From contig DATHDG010000046.1 in NCBI GenBank assembly GCA_035319125.1, forward strand, positions 1 through 5,494: 5,494 nucleotides of DNA, written 5' to 3'. The notes beneath the pieces were generated by a model. The model searched no databases and had not been told where the DNA came from. It saw only the letters and a program-made list of their open reading frames with translations. Made by a program: the position numbers and the translations under genes. Origin of the DNA: Fen-1308 sp035319125 (lineage in GTDB: Bacteria > Nitrospirota > Thermodesulfovibrionia > Thermodesulfovibrionales > Dissulfurispiraceae). Shown here piece after piece: positions 1 to 5,091 of the stretch (position 1 is its first letter; every line of letters begins with the position of its first letter).

Positions 1-33
1 CTCAAGCCGGAATCCGCAAAGCAGTATAAATGA
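1..33 (+). CDS. Possible 3' end of an upstream nap-operon gene (partial)
   Basis: From the left edge, frame 1 reads LKPESAKQYK and ends at a TGA (31-33) that runs into the Shine-Dalgarno of napA. This is a typical arrangement for the preceding gene of an operon. In napCMADGH-type clusters that gene would be a c-type cytochrome such as NapM or NapC, but ten residues carry no motif, so the product is not identified. A competing end in frame 3 (TAA at 27-29) cannot be excluded. Seen: an open frame and a stop. Inferred: that it is coding. Confidence 0.3.
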   Translation, partial: LKPESAKQYK

Positions 34-40
34 GGAGGAG
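32..40 (+). promoter_or_regulatory. Strong ribosome binding site of napA
   Basis: GAGGAGGAG lies six bases before the ATG at 47, an almost ideal Shine-Dalgarno. It supports ATG 47 as the start, since the napA frame stays open to the left edge of the window but contains no other ATG, GTG or TTG there. Confidence 0.85.
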
Positions 41-46
41 ATAGAC

Positions 47-2365
47 ATGGAATTTACTAGAAGGCAACTGCTCAAGTTCTCGGCTGCCCTTGCAGCCGCT
101 TCCGCTATCGGACTTGATCTCCCCCTGCCGAAGGGGATAGAAGCTGCGGAGCAGGCCGACAAATGGGTCAAGGGCGTCTGTCGTTATTGCGGCGCCGGCT
201 GCGGGGTCTACGTCGGTTTGAATGGCGGCAAGGCTGTTGCTGTCAAGGGTGATAAAGACAACTGGAACCGGGGCTTGCTGTGCATCAAGGGCAACTTTCT
301 TGCTCCTATTCTTTATGCTGCCGACAGAGCGAAATATCCGTTATTGAGGAAGGGCGACAAGTTTGAGCGTATTTCGTGGAAAGAGGCGATGGATCTGATG
401 GTATCAAAGTATGCCGAATCCATAAATAAAAACGGCGTCGATTCGGTAGCATTTTACGGTTCCGGCCAGTCTTACACGGAGGAGTCCTATTTCATATCCA
501 AAGTCTTCAAGGGCGGGTTAGGGACCAACAACATAGACGGCAATCCAAGATTGTGCATGGCGTCAGCTGCAGTTGGATATGTCACCACCTTCGGCAAGGA
601 CGAGCCGATGGGAGCCTACGATGATATGTATCATGCCGATTGCTTCTTTCTTATTGGATCCAATATGTCAGAGGCACATCCGGTCATTTTCCAGATCGTA
701 AACGAGCGCAAAACAAAGGGCAAGGATGTAAAACTAATAGTGGCCGATCCAAGAAAAACACTTGTGGCAAAGAAGTCTGATCTGCATTTGAGCTTTGTGC
801 CGGGTACTGACCTGGCAATACTTAATGCGATGGCTCATGTGATAGTCAAGGAGAATCTGTATAACAAGGACTTCGTCGGAAAGCATACAGTTTTCAAGAA
901 GATGGTGAACCCTGGGCCGCCGCCCAAAATAGAAAAAGTGACATGGGATGACTATGTCAAATTCATTGATGAATATACACCTGAGATGGCGGAAAAGACA
1001 TCAGGCTGTCCTAAGGGAGATATCATCAAGGCAGCCAGATGGTTTGCGCAGTCGAAGGCGACATCAAGTTACTGGTGCATGGGACTTAACCAGAGAACCC
1101 GCGGCGTGTGGGCAAATAACCTTGTTCACAATCTGCATCTTCTTACAGGTCAGATATGCAGACCAGGCGCTACTACGTTTTCGCTTACCGGCCAGCCCAA
1201 TGCCTGCGGTGGGGTTAGGGATGGAGGATTGCTGAGTCATTTGCTTCCTTACGGAAGACTCATTGCAAACGATAAGGATAGAGAGGAAATGGAGAATTTC
1301 TGGGGTGTGCCCAAGGGGAGGATAAATCCCAAGCCCGGTCCGACGGCGATGGAGATATTCAGAGGCTTCAATAAGGGAGATATCAAATGCCTCTGGATAG
1401 CCTGTACGAATCCCGGTCAGAGCTTGCCGAACCTGAGCATCTACCGTAAGGGGATGGAGTCGAAGGATACATTTCTGGTTGTGTCCGAGGCATACCATCC
1501 GTCAAGGACCTCTGAGCTGGCTGATCTTGTTCTGCCGGCGGCGTTGTGGGTCGAGAAGGACGGTACGTACGGCCAGTCCGAAAGGCGGTATCAATATCTC
1601 GAAAAGGCTGTCGAGCCTGTAGCCGAAGCAAAACCCGATCTGCAGGTAATGATAGATTTCGCGCACAGGCTGTTCAAGTCGCTGGGAAGAGAGCAAGAGG
1701 CGAAAAAGCTTTTCGCCTACAAGGGCACAGAAGATGTCTGGAACGAGATCAGGGCGGCATCCAAGGGCACCGCTTATGATTTTTCAGGCATGACGAGGGA
1801 GAGGTTGAGGAAGGCCCACGGAATGCAATGGCCGGTGCCAACTGAGGATCATCCCGGCACAGTCAGGAGGTATACTGCAAAATACGGAGATGTGCTCGTA
1901 AAGAAATTCGATCCGCAGGCGGACGACATCTCGTTTTATGGCGCAAAGGCGGACGGAAACAGGGCTGCGATATGGCTCAGGCCTCACGTCGGTCCGGCTG
2001 AGCCTGCTGACGGCCAATATCCATTCGTGCTTACCACAGGCAGGCAGCTCGAGCAGTGGCACACAGGGACGATGACGTACAATGTACCTGAGCTGAAACG
2101 AGCTGCACCGTATGGCTTCCTGGAGATCAATCCGAAAGACGCCCAGAAGCTCGGGGTTAAGACGCGTGACAAGGTCAGGATCACTTCCAGAAGAGGTTCG
2201 CTGGTTATGGAGGCTAAGGTAATCGATGTTCCGAGAGAAGGTCTGGTTTACGCATCGTTTCATGACCCGAATAAATTGATAAATTTGCTGACTATTGATG
2301 CATTCGATGCGCTTTCAAAACAGCCGGAATTCAAAATATGTGCAGTTAAAATCGAAAAGGCCTGA
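47..2365 (+). CDS. napA: Periplasmic nitrate reductase catalytic subunit NapA (Mo-bisMGD, 4Fe-4S)
   Basis: NapA reduces nitrate to nitrite in the periplasm using a Mo-bis-molybdopterin guanine dinucleotide centre and one 4Fe-4S cluster. The N-terminus is a Tat signal: twin arginines at residues 5-6 in TRRQLLK, then an alanine-rich stretch, with mature protein probably starting around residue 33-38. The cluster cysteines are C45, C48, C52 and C79, followed by K81 in CIKG, the conserved lysine between cluster and pterin. C170 in NPRLCMASAA matches the Mo-ligand cysteine of NapA, and the following TFGKDEPMGAYDDM and GSNMSEAHP segments are also NapA-like. The C-terminal dinucleotide-binding domain runs from about residue 660, with TTGRQLEQWHTGTMT. 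At 772 residues it is shorter than the E. coli enzyme (about 828) and close to the monomeric Desulfovibrio type. Its TGA shares one base with the napD ATG. Assimilatory Nas is less likely because of the Tat signal and the napDGH context. Confidence 0.95.
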   Translation: MEFTRRQLLKFSAALAAASAIGLDLPLPKGIEAAEQADKWVKGVCRYCGAGCGVYVGLNGGKAVAVKGDKDNWNRGLLCIKGNFLAPILYAADRAKYPLLRKGDKFERISWKEAMDLMVSKYAESINKNGVDSVAFYGSGQSYTEESYFISKVFKGGLGTNNIDGNPRLCMASAAVGYVTTFGKDEPMGAYDDMYHADCFFLIGSNMSEAHPVIFQIVNERKTKGKDVKLIVADPRKTLVAKKSDLHLSFVPGTDLAILNAMAHVIVKENLYNKDFVGKHTVFKKMVNPGPPPKIEKVTWDDYVKFIDEYTPEMAEKTSGCPKGDIIKAARWFAQSKATSSYWCMGLNQRTRGVWANNLVHNLHLLTGQICRPGATTFSLTGQPNACGGVRDGGLLSHLLPYGRLIANDKDREEMENFWGVPKGRINPKPGPTAMEIFRGFNKGDIKCLWIACTNPGQSLPNLSIYRKGMESKDTFLVVSEAYHPSRTSELADLVLPAALWVEKDGTYGQSERRYQYLEKAVEPVAEAKPDLQVMIDFAHRLFKSLGREQEAKKLFAYKGTEDVWNEIRAASKGTAYDFSGMTRERLRKAHGMQWPVPTEDHPGTVRRYTAKYGDVLVKKFDPQADDISFYGAKADGNRAAIWLRPHVGPAEPADGQYPFVLTTGRQLEQWHTGTMTYNVPELKRAAPYGFLEINPKDAQKLGVKTRDKVRITSRRGSLVMEAKVIDVPREGLVYASFHDPNKLINLLTIDAFDALSKQPEFKICAVKIEKA

Positions 2366-2592
2366 TGCCTATTTCCAGCGCAATAGTTGAGATAGGAGAG
2401 AACACAGGAGAGGTTGTGCTCAGCAGCCTCTCCGCTATGTCTTCCGTGAATGCATACGGAATAAAGGACAATAAGATAGTAATAGTGATAGATGCCGAAT
2501 CTCTAAACGCACTAGATGAAAGCATGAAGAAGATAATGTCTATCGAAGGCGTAATCGGCGTCTTTCCTGTCTATTCTTCGGTTGATGAATAA
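2365..2592 (+). CDS. napD: NapD, Tat-signal-binding chaperone for NapA
   Basis: NapD is a small cytoplasmic protein with a ferredoxin-like fold that binds the Tat signal of NapA and delays export until the molybdenum cofactor is inserted. The 75-residue product opens with ISSAIVEI (strand 1), followed by a helix, then VNAYGIKDNKIVIVIDAES (strands 2 and 3), a second helix, and a final GVIGVFPVYSSVDE strand. This matches the NapD pattern, including the valine-rich VYS-type end. The start ATG overlaps the napA stop by one base (TGATG), with AAAAGG just upstream inside napA, so translation is coupled to that of its client. The length is at the short end for the family (about 75-95). Identification rests on pattern plus context. 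Confidence 0.87.
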   Translation: MPISSAIVEIGENTGEVVLSSLSAMSSVNAYGIKDNKIVIVIDAESLNALDESMKKIMSIEGVIGVFPVYSSVDE

Positions 2593-3064
2593 GATGAAGC
2601 TCAGGCCGCCCGGTGCACAAGCGGAAAGCCAGTTTATCGCTTCGTGCATCCGCTGCGGCAAATGTGCCCAGGTATGCCCTTACAGATCCATAAAGATTGC
2701 AAGCATTCTGGACGGCCTGACTATGATGGGCACGCCTTTCATAAGGGCCCGCGAAGTTCCGTGCTACCTGTGCATGAAGTGTCCACCTGTCTGCCCCTCG
2801 GGCGCGCTCGACCGCAAGCTCAGGCAGAAGCAGGACGTGAGAATGGGATCCGCCATAATAGATAAGAATGCCTGTTTGCCGTGGCAGGGAACGCTGTGCA
2901 GGAGCTGTTATGAAAACTGCCCTATATTTGATGAGGCTATAGTGCTGGATGGGGAATTGAGGCCTGTTGTAGATAAAAACAAGTGCATAGGATGCGGTAT
3001 TTGTGAAAATGTGTGTCCTGTCGAACGGGCTGCTATTACCGTGAAGCCAAGAGGCAATAGATGA
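2585..3064 (+). CDS. napG: NapG-type ferredoxin with four 4Fe-4S motifs, lacking a Tat signal
   Basis: NapG/MauM-family protein thought to relay electrons between quinol-oxidising NapH and the nitrate reductase. From ATG 2585 it is 159 residues, with sixteen cluster cysteines in four groups: C21/24/27/31, C60/63/66/70, C97/105/108/112 and C134/137/140/144. The LRPPGAQAESQFIASC opening corresponds to the start of the mature part of E. coli NapG (LRPPGA...), and PSGALDR and the DEAI segment are also NapG-like. Known NapG proteins are about 230 residues with a Tat signal; here only five residues precede LRPPGA. No upstream extension is possible because the same frame has a TAA at 2552-2554. The start is uncertain: TTG 2582, ATG 2585 or ATG 2594 (one base after the napD stop) could all serve, and none has a good Shine-Dalgarno. 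The stop overlaps the napH start as ATGA. Confidence 0.88.
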   Translation: MNKMKLRPPGAQAESQFIASCIRCGKCAQVCPYRSIKIASILDGLTMMGTPFIRAREVPCYLCMKCPPVCPSGALDRKLRQKQDVRMGSAIIDKNACLPWQGTLCRSCYENCPIFDEAIVLDGELRPVVDKNKCIGCGICENVCPVERAAITVKPRGNR

Positions 3065-3852
3065 AATTAAAGTTGCTGCGCAGGATTACCCAAATTACAG
3101 TTTTGGCGATTCTCGTAGCTATGCCAATTCTGAACCTGAAAGGAATCACGGTTCTAATTGGCAGTTTATACTCGCTTGCTATCGGTCCTCTTTGGATTAC
3201 AGATCCAATGAGTGGGCTTCAGGTCATATTGGCTACGCTTACAGTGGACGGTACCCTGCTGCTTTCGATGTTGTTACCAGTTATATTTTCGTTTATATTC
3301 GGAAGGGCCTTTTGCGGATGGATGTGTCCACAGAATCTGTTGAGTGAAGCAGCCGATTATCTTCGGTCTGTATTTCCAATAGACAGACCGCTTAAATTGC
3401 CTCCTTCTGCGGTACCGCGATATGTGGTGATAGCCGTAATGCTGTGTCTTACCTTGCTTATGGGCTTTCCTGTCGCAAATCTTATCTCATCGCCCGGCAT
3501 CATTTCAGTTGAAATATCAGAGTATTTAATGACAGGAATGGTTGGTGCCGAAGTCTCGATTGTCGGGGCGATACTGGTTGTAGAATTTCTAATTATAAGA
3601 CGTGCGTGGTGCAATTTTATCTGTCCTGTCGGCGGATTACTGGGACTATTCAGAATGCCGAAGACGTTGAAGGTTGTCTATGAAAAACATTCAGATCAAT
3701 GCATAAAATGCGGCGCGTGCATCAAGGCATGCCAGCTTGGGCTTAACCCAATGGGCGCAAAGATATATCCGCTGTGCCATAACTGTGGCGACTGTATAAC
3801 AGCGTGCAAAAGAGCGACCGGTAAAATTAATCCGCTATCGTTTAAGTTTTAG
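3061..3852 (+). CDS. napH: NapH, membrane quinol dehydrogenase component
   Basis: NapH is an inner-membrane iron-sulphur protein that with NapG passes electrons from the quinone pool toward periplasmic nitrate reductase. The 263 residues show four hydrophobic segments (about 10-30, 66-84, 119-142 and 157-179). The two hallmark CxxxCP motifs are at C85-C89 (CGWMCPQN) and C184-C188 (CNFICPVGG). Two 4Fe-4S motifs follow at the cytoplasmic C-terminus: C214/217/220/224 and C239/242/245/249. Both lack the usual proline after the last cysteine. E. coli NapH is about 287 residues; most of the difference is a shorter N-terminal tail. AAGAGG lies six bases before the ATG, and the start overlaps the napG stop by four bases. 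This is the last gene of the operon. A NosR/CcoG-like relative is less likely given the neighbours. Confidence 0.92.
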   Translation: MKLKLLRRITQITVLAILVAMPILNLKGITVLIGSLYSLAIGPLWITDPMSGLQVILATLTVDGTLLLSMLLPVIFSFIFGRAFCGWMCPQNLLSEAADYLRSVFPIDRPLKLPPSAVPRYVVIAVMLCLTLLMGFPVANLISSPGIISVEISEYLMTGMVGAEVSIVGAILVVEFLIIRRAWCNFICPVGGLLGLFRMPKTLKVVYEKHSDQCIKCGACIKACQLGLNPMGAKIYPLCHNCGDCITACKRATGKINPLSFKF

Positions 3853-3968
3853 AATTGCGCTATCAGTGAAGGATATATTGAGCTGAAGTATTTAATTCAT
3901 TCTGGTAAACAACGTCCACTAAAGAGTCCGGTTAGATATTATGCCCGGCCAAAGATCGAAGCGCTATG
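3853..3968. other. Convergent junction between nap operon and cassette array
   Basis: This 116-bp stretch separates the napH stop from the end of hicA on the opposite strand. No gene is seen. The only hairpin noticed is a 4-bp CCGG/CCGG pairing (3928-3931 with 3945-3948) without a T tract, so no convincing terminator can be given for either side. Part of it may be the remains of the attC of the hicBA cassette. Confidence 0.5.
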
Positions 3969-3974
3969 TTATGT
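3907..3974 (-). other. Putative degenerate attC after hicA
   Basis: The hicA stop lies in ACATAAC (3974-3968), the same NNATAAC arrangement seen at the two clear attC sites. The hicBA cassette begins TTAGGT, so its circular form would give R' = GTTAGGT; ACATAAC pairs with that at six of seven positions. The other half is not convincing. The only GTT nearby on this strand is in ACGTTGTTT (crossover G at 3913), and no L-box stem with one bulge can be drawn, just a CCGG/CCGG pairing. The site is either eroded or the right-hand half has been replaced. The R'' part is seen; the rest is inference. Confidence 0.35.
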
Positions 3975-4142
3975 CAGTTCTTTAATAATATGCCTGGCGA
4001 GGGGTTCATCTATTTCATTATGCCGTGGAACCGGCTGTTTTTTTCCAGCGGAAGGATTGATATATAAATCGTGGTTGCTTCCATGCCTTTAAAGTTTGCA
4101 GCCTAACGCTGTCAATTTCTTGATAAGGTCTTTTCTCTTCAT
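3969..4142 (-). pseudogene. hicA: HicA family mRNA interferase toxin, interrupted by an in-frame stop
   Basis: HicA toxins are small double-stranded-RNA-binding-fold ribonucleases that cleave mRNA and depend on a conserved histidine. The frame starts at ATG 4142 and reads MKRKDLIKKLTALGCKL, then TAA (4091-4089), then continues in the same frame as RHGSNHDLYINPSAGKKQPVPRHNEIDEPLARHIIKELT to a TAA at 3971-3969. Together this is a full-length HicA (57 codons) including the catalytic-type GSNHD histidine and the PVPRHNEID segment. Family members commonly have K at the interrupted position (GCxLKRHG), so one AAA to TAA change explains it. No ATG, GTG or TTG occurs in frame after the stop, so restart is unlikely and the peptide made would be 17 residues without the active site. 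The ATG overlaps the hicB stop (ATGA). A sequencing error or stop suppression would be the alternatives. Confidence 0.85.
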
Positions 4143-4336
4143 ACGGCGAGTTCAAGTTTTTTTATTTTATGTTTCTCCGGTACATCTTCCATTGTCATTA
4201 ATATGTAGGCCTCTTTCATATTTTCTTCAAGCTCGGATAATGTTTCGCCCTGTGTCATAATATCCGGACGTTCTAGTAATTTGCCTACCCAAAATTTCGT
4301 GCCTTTCCAGTAAATCATATTTAATTGAGTTTTCAT
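4139..4336 (-). CDS. hicB: HicB family antitoxin (short form)
   Basis: HicB antitoxins bind and block HicA and usually help repress their own operon. The 65-residue product has the family core: IYWKGTKFWVGKLLERPDIMTQGETLSELEENMKEAYILM, the partly degraded RNase-H-like fold, with GETLSELEENMKEA as the diagnostic stretch. It ends in a short charged tail with no separate DNA-binding domain, as in many HicB proteins of about 65-75 residues. It lies first in the pair and overlaps the hicA start by four bases (ATGA), so toxin translation would depend on antitoxin translation. Met7 is an alternative start; no strong Shine-Dalgarno distinguishes them, only GTGAAG before ATG 4336. Because hicA is broken, this antitoxin appears to be an orphan. 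Confidence 0.85.
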   Translation of the reverse strand: MKTQLNMIYWKGTKFWVGKLLERPDIMTQGETLSELEENMKEAYILMTMEDVPEKHKIKKLELAV

Positions 4337-4362
4337 ATTAAAACTTCACAACCTTTTTTTAT

Positions 4363-4371
4363 ATCATAGCA
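4363..4371 (-). promoter_or_regulatory. Candidate extended -10 promoter of hicBA
   Basis: TGCTATGAT on the minus strand is an extended -10 (TGn plus TATGAT, five of six to TATAAT). Transcription would begin around 4356, giving a leader of about 20 bases before hicB. The -35 position (AAGAAA) is poor, as is common for extended -10 promoters. It sits inside the cassette, so the operon does not need an integron promoter. Confidence 0.45.
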
Positions 4372-4379
4372 CTTTTATC

Positions 4380-4396
4380 GGTCATTTTCTTTGACC
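4380..4396. repeat. Short inverted repeat GGTCA-7-TGACC upstream of hicB
   Basis: Five-base arms (4380-4384 and 4392-4396) separated by seven bases lie where the -35 region of the hicB promoter would be, at the very start of the hicBA cassette. An operator for HicB autoregulation is possible, but five-base arms also arise by chance. Confidence 0.3.
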
Positions 4397-4483
4397 TAAC
4401 GATTGCCTTAACTGGCGCGGGCAATTACCTATGCCAAAACCAACCAGCACTAATCCGCATCTGGGTTGAAGGCCGTGTTATCC
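4394..4483 (-). other. attC recombination site of the brnTA cassette
   Basis: Read on the minus strand, R'' is GGATAAC (4483-4477), then a 3-base spacer, L'' GCCTT-C-AAC (4473-4465) and a terminal region. It closes with L' GTTAAGGC (4412-4405), a 4-base spacer and R' GTTAGGT (4400-4394), which fits GTTRRRY exactly. L'' and L' form eight base pairs with one bulged C at 4468, the extrahelical base on the arm expected for attC. The terminal part can fold further (GCGG with CCGC, ATTA with TAAT, GTGC with GCAT). The brnA stop TAA lies inside R''. Recombination would occur between G4400 and T4399. R'' pairs poorly with the present R' beyond TAAC but perfectly with the R' of the circularised cassette. 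Confidence 0.8.
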
Positions 4484-4750
4484 TGTCTTTGAAATTAAAT
4501 CGCCTTCAATGTAGCGATGGATTATTCCCGAGATCAAAGTCTGATACGGAATCCCCATTTCCAGCGCTTTCTTCTGGATGCCTTTATAGTCGTGATCGTA
4601 GAGCCGTATCGTAATTCTCTTGTCTTTAATTATGGTCTTCCTTGCCGTCGCCTTAATTGTCTCAACTTCCTTTTTTGAAGGCGTCACAAGAGTCATTTTG
4701 CCCTTTTCAAATGCATCGACAATAGTTTTTTCTTCTTTATCATATTTCAT
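4478..4750 (-). CDS. brnA: BrnA/CopG-type ribbon-helix-helix antitoxin
   Basis: This antitoxin would bind the BrnT-type toxin encoded just upstream and repress the shared promoter. The 90 residues have an acidic-basic N-terminal arm (about 1-40), then a ribbon-helix-helix-like unit: strand KRITIRLYDHD (44-54), helix YKGIQKKALEMG (55-66) and PYQTLISGIIHRYIEGDL (68-85). The GIPYQTLISGIIHRY stretch is very characteristic of CopG-type antitoxins paired with COG2929/BrnT toxins. The start is three bases after the brnT stop and is preceded by a perfect Shine-Dalgarno inside brnT. Its last sense codon GGA and its TAA are part of the attC R'' box. The gene symbol reflects the pairing; a database might call it simply CopG family antitoxin. 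Confidence 0.85.
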   Translation of the reverse strand: MKYDKEEKTIVDAFEKGKMTLVTPSKKEVETIKATARKTIIKDKRITIRLYDHDYKGIQKKALEMGIPYQTLISGIIHRYIEGDLISKTG

Positions 4751-4753
4751 CGT

Positions 4754-5032
4754 TTAAACCTCCTTCTCATTCTTGTATACCTTAGTTGCTTTTCTGCCTG
4801 GAATAATTGTTTTAAGAAATATATAGTCCTTTTCAACGATATGAGGCACTAGATATATATAGTCTTCCATAATAACGAAGTAAATTTTCTGCCCTGGGTA
4901 GCTTTCCTGGTCTGGATGATCGGAAAGTTTCCACACATCCCCGCGTGCAAGATGGTAAATTATCTTTTCAAAAGATATATTTCTCTCTCTTTTAAGCCAC
5001 TCATTTTTCTCTGCATCCCAATCATATTTCAT
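4754..5032 (-). CDS. brnT: BrnT family ribonuclease toxin
   Basis: BrnT toxins are small RelE-like ribonucleases that inhibit translation. The 92-residue product opens with YDWDAEKNEWLKRERNISFEKII, the family's N-terminal motif (WD-x-KN...ISFE), continues with GQKIYFVIMEDYIYLVPHIVEKDYIFLKTIIPGRKATKVY, and has the conserved basic RKA segment at 80-82 near the C-terminus. Length and toxin-first order fit the family. The ATG at 5032 aligns with family starts and has no Shine-Dalgarno; a -10 element ends eight bases upstream, so the transcript is probably leaderless. The gene lies entirely inside a cassette bounded by two attC crossover points. This protein belongs to the divergent COG2929 subgroup that pairs with CopG antitoxins, so activity is inferred from family. 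Confidence 0.83.
   Translation of the reverse strand: MKYDWDAEKNEWLKRERNISFEKIIYHLARGDVWKLSDHPDQESYPGQKIYFVIMEDYIYLVPHIVEKDYIFLKTIIPGRKATKVYKNEKEV
4758..4765 (-). promoter_or_regulatory. Perfect Shine-Dalgarno for the antitoxin brnA, inside brnT
   Basis: AAGGAGGT, matching the full anti-SD core, lies seven bases before the brnA ATG and within the last codons of brnT (KEV). The toxin gene itself has no recognisable site, so the antitoxin should be translated far more strongly from the same message. Confidence 0.8.
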
Positions 5033-5039
5033 TTTTTAT

Positions 5040-5068
5040 ATTGTACATCATATGTCTGTACAGATCAA
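5040..5068 (-). promoter_or_regulatory. brnTA promoter with embedded TGTACA palindromes
   Basis: On the minus strand there is a -35 TTGATC (5068-5063), a 17-base spacer and a -10 TACAAT (5045-5040, five of six to consensus). Two copies of the palindrome TGTACA (5057-5062 and 5042-5047, 15 bases apart) flank a CATATG palindrome (5049-5054), covering the spacer and the -10. This is a plausible operator for the ribbon-helix-helix antitoxin. The promoter lies at the start of the cassette, so the pair carries its own expression signal. Confidence 0.65.
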
Positions 5069-5091
5069 TATTTCATTTCTTAATTATATTG

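Larger units (their letters stand above)
3913..4399 (-). mobile_element. Integron gene cassette carrying decayed hicBA (distal end uncertain)
   Basis: The right boundary is the crossover point of the attC after brnA: G at 4400, first cassette base at 4399. The cassette carries its own promoter, hicB and the broken hicA, all reading away from the presumed integrase side. The left boundary is uncertain because the attC that should close it is degenerate; 3913 is only the nearest GTT. As the last recognisable cassette it would be the oldest insertion if array order follows the usual attI-proximal acquisition. Confidence 0.5.

Noticed and set aside
1064..1498. Minus-strand open frame of 144 codons inside napA
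   Set aside because: It is a shadow of napA with no recognisable domain or upstream signals.
1784..2263. Long open frame of 159 codons on the minus strand inside napA
   Set aside because: It lies entirely within the well-supported napA, has no family resemblance and no ribosome binding site; it reflects codon composition of the opposite strand.
2644..2865. Plus-strand 73-codon frame inside napG
   Set aside because: The napG frame with sixteen ordered cluster cysteines is clearly the coding one; this is a shifted shadow.
3928..3948. CCGG/CCGG hairpin as a terminator of the nap operon
   Set aside because: The stem is only four base pairs and no T tract follows on either strand.
4150..4165. 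T-rich run near the hicB end as a terminator
   Set aside because: It lies within hicB coding sequence (lysine-rich on the minus strand) and has no preceding stem.
4142..4336. Frameshift as the cause of the broken hicA
   Set aside because: Both halves of hicA are in the same frame; a single substitution to TAA explains the break, and hicB upstream is unaffected.
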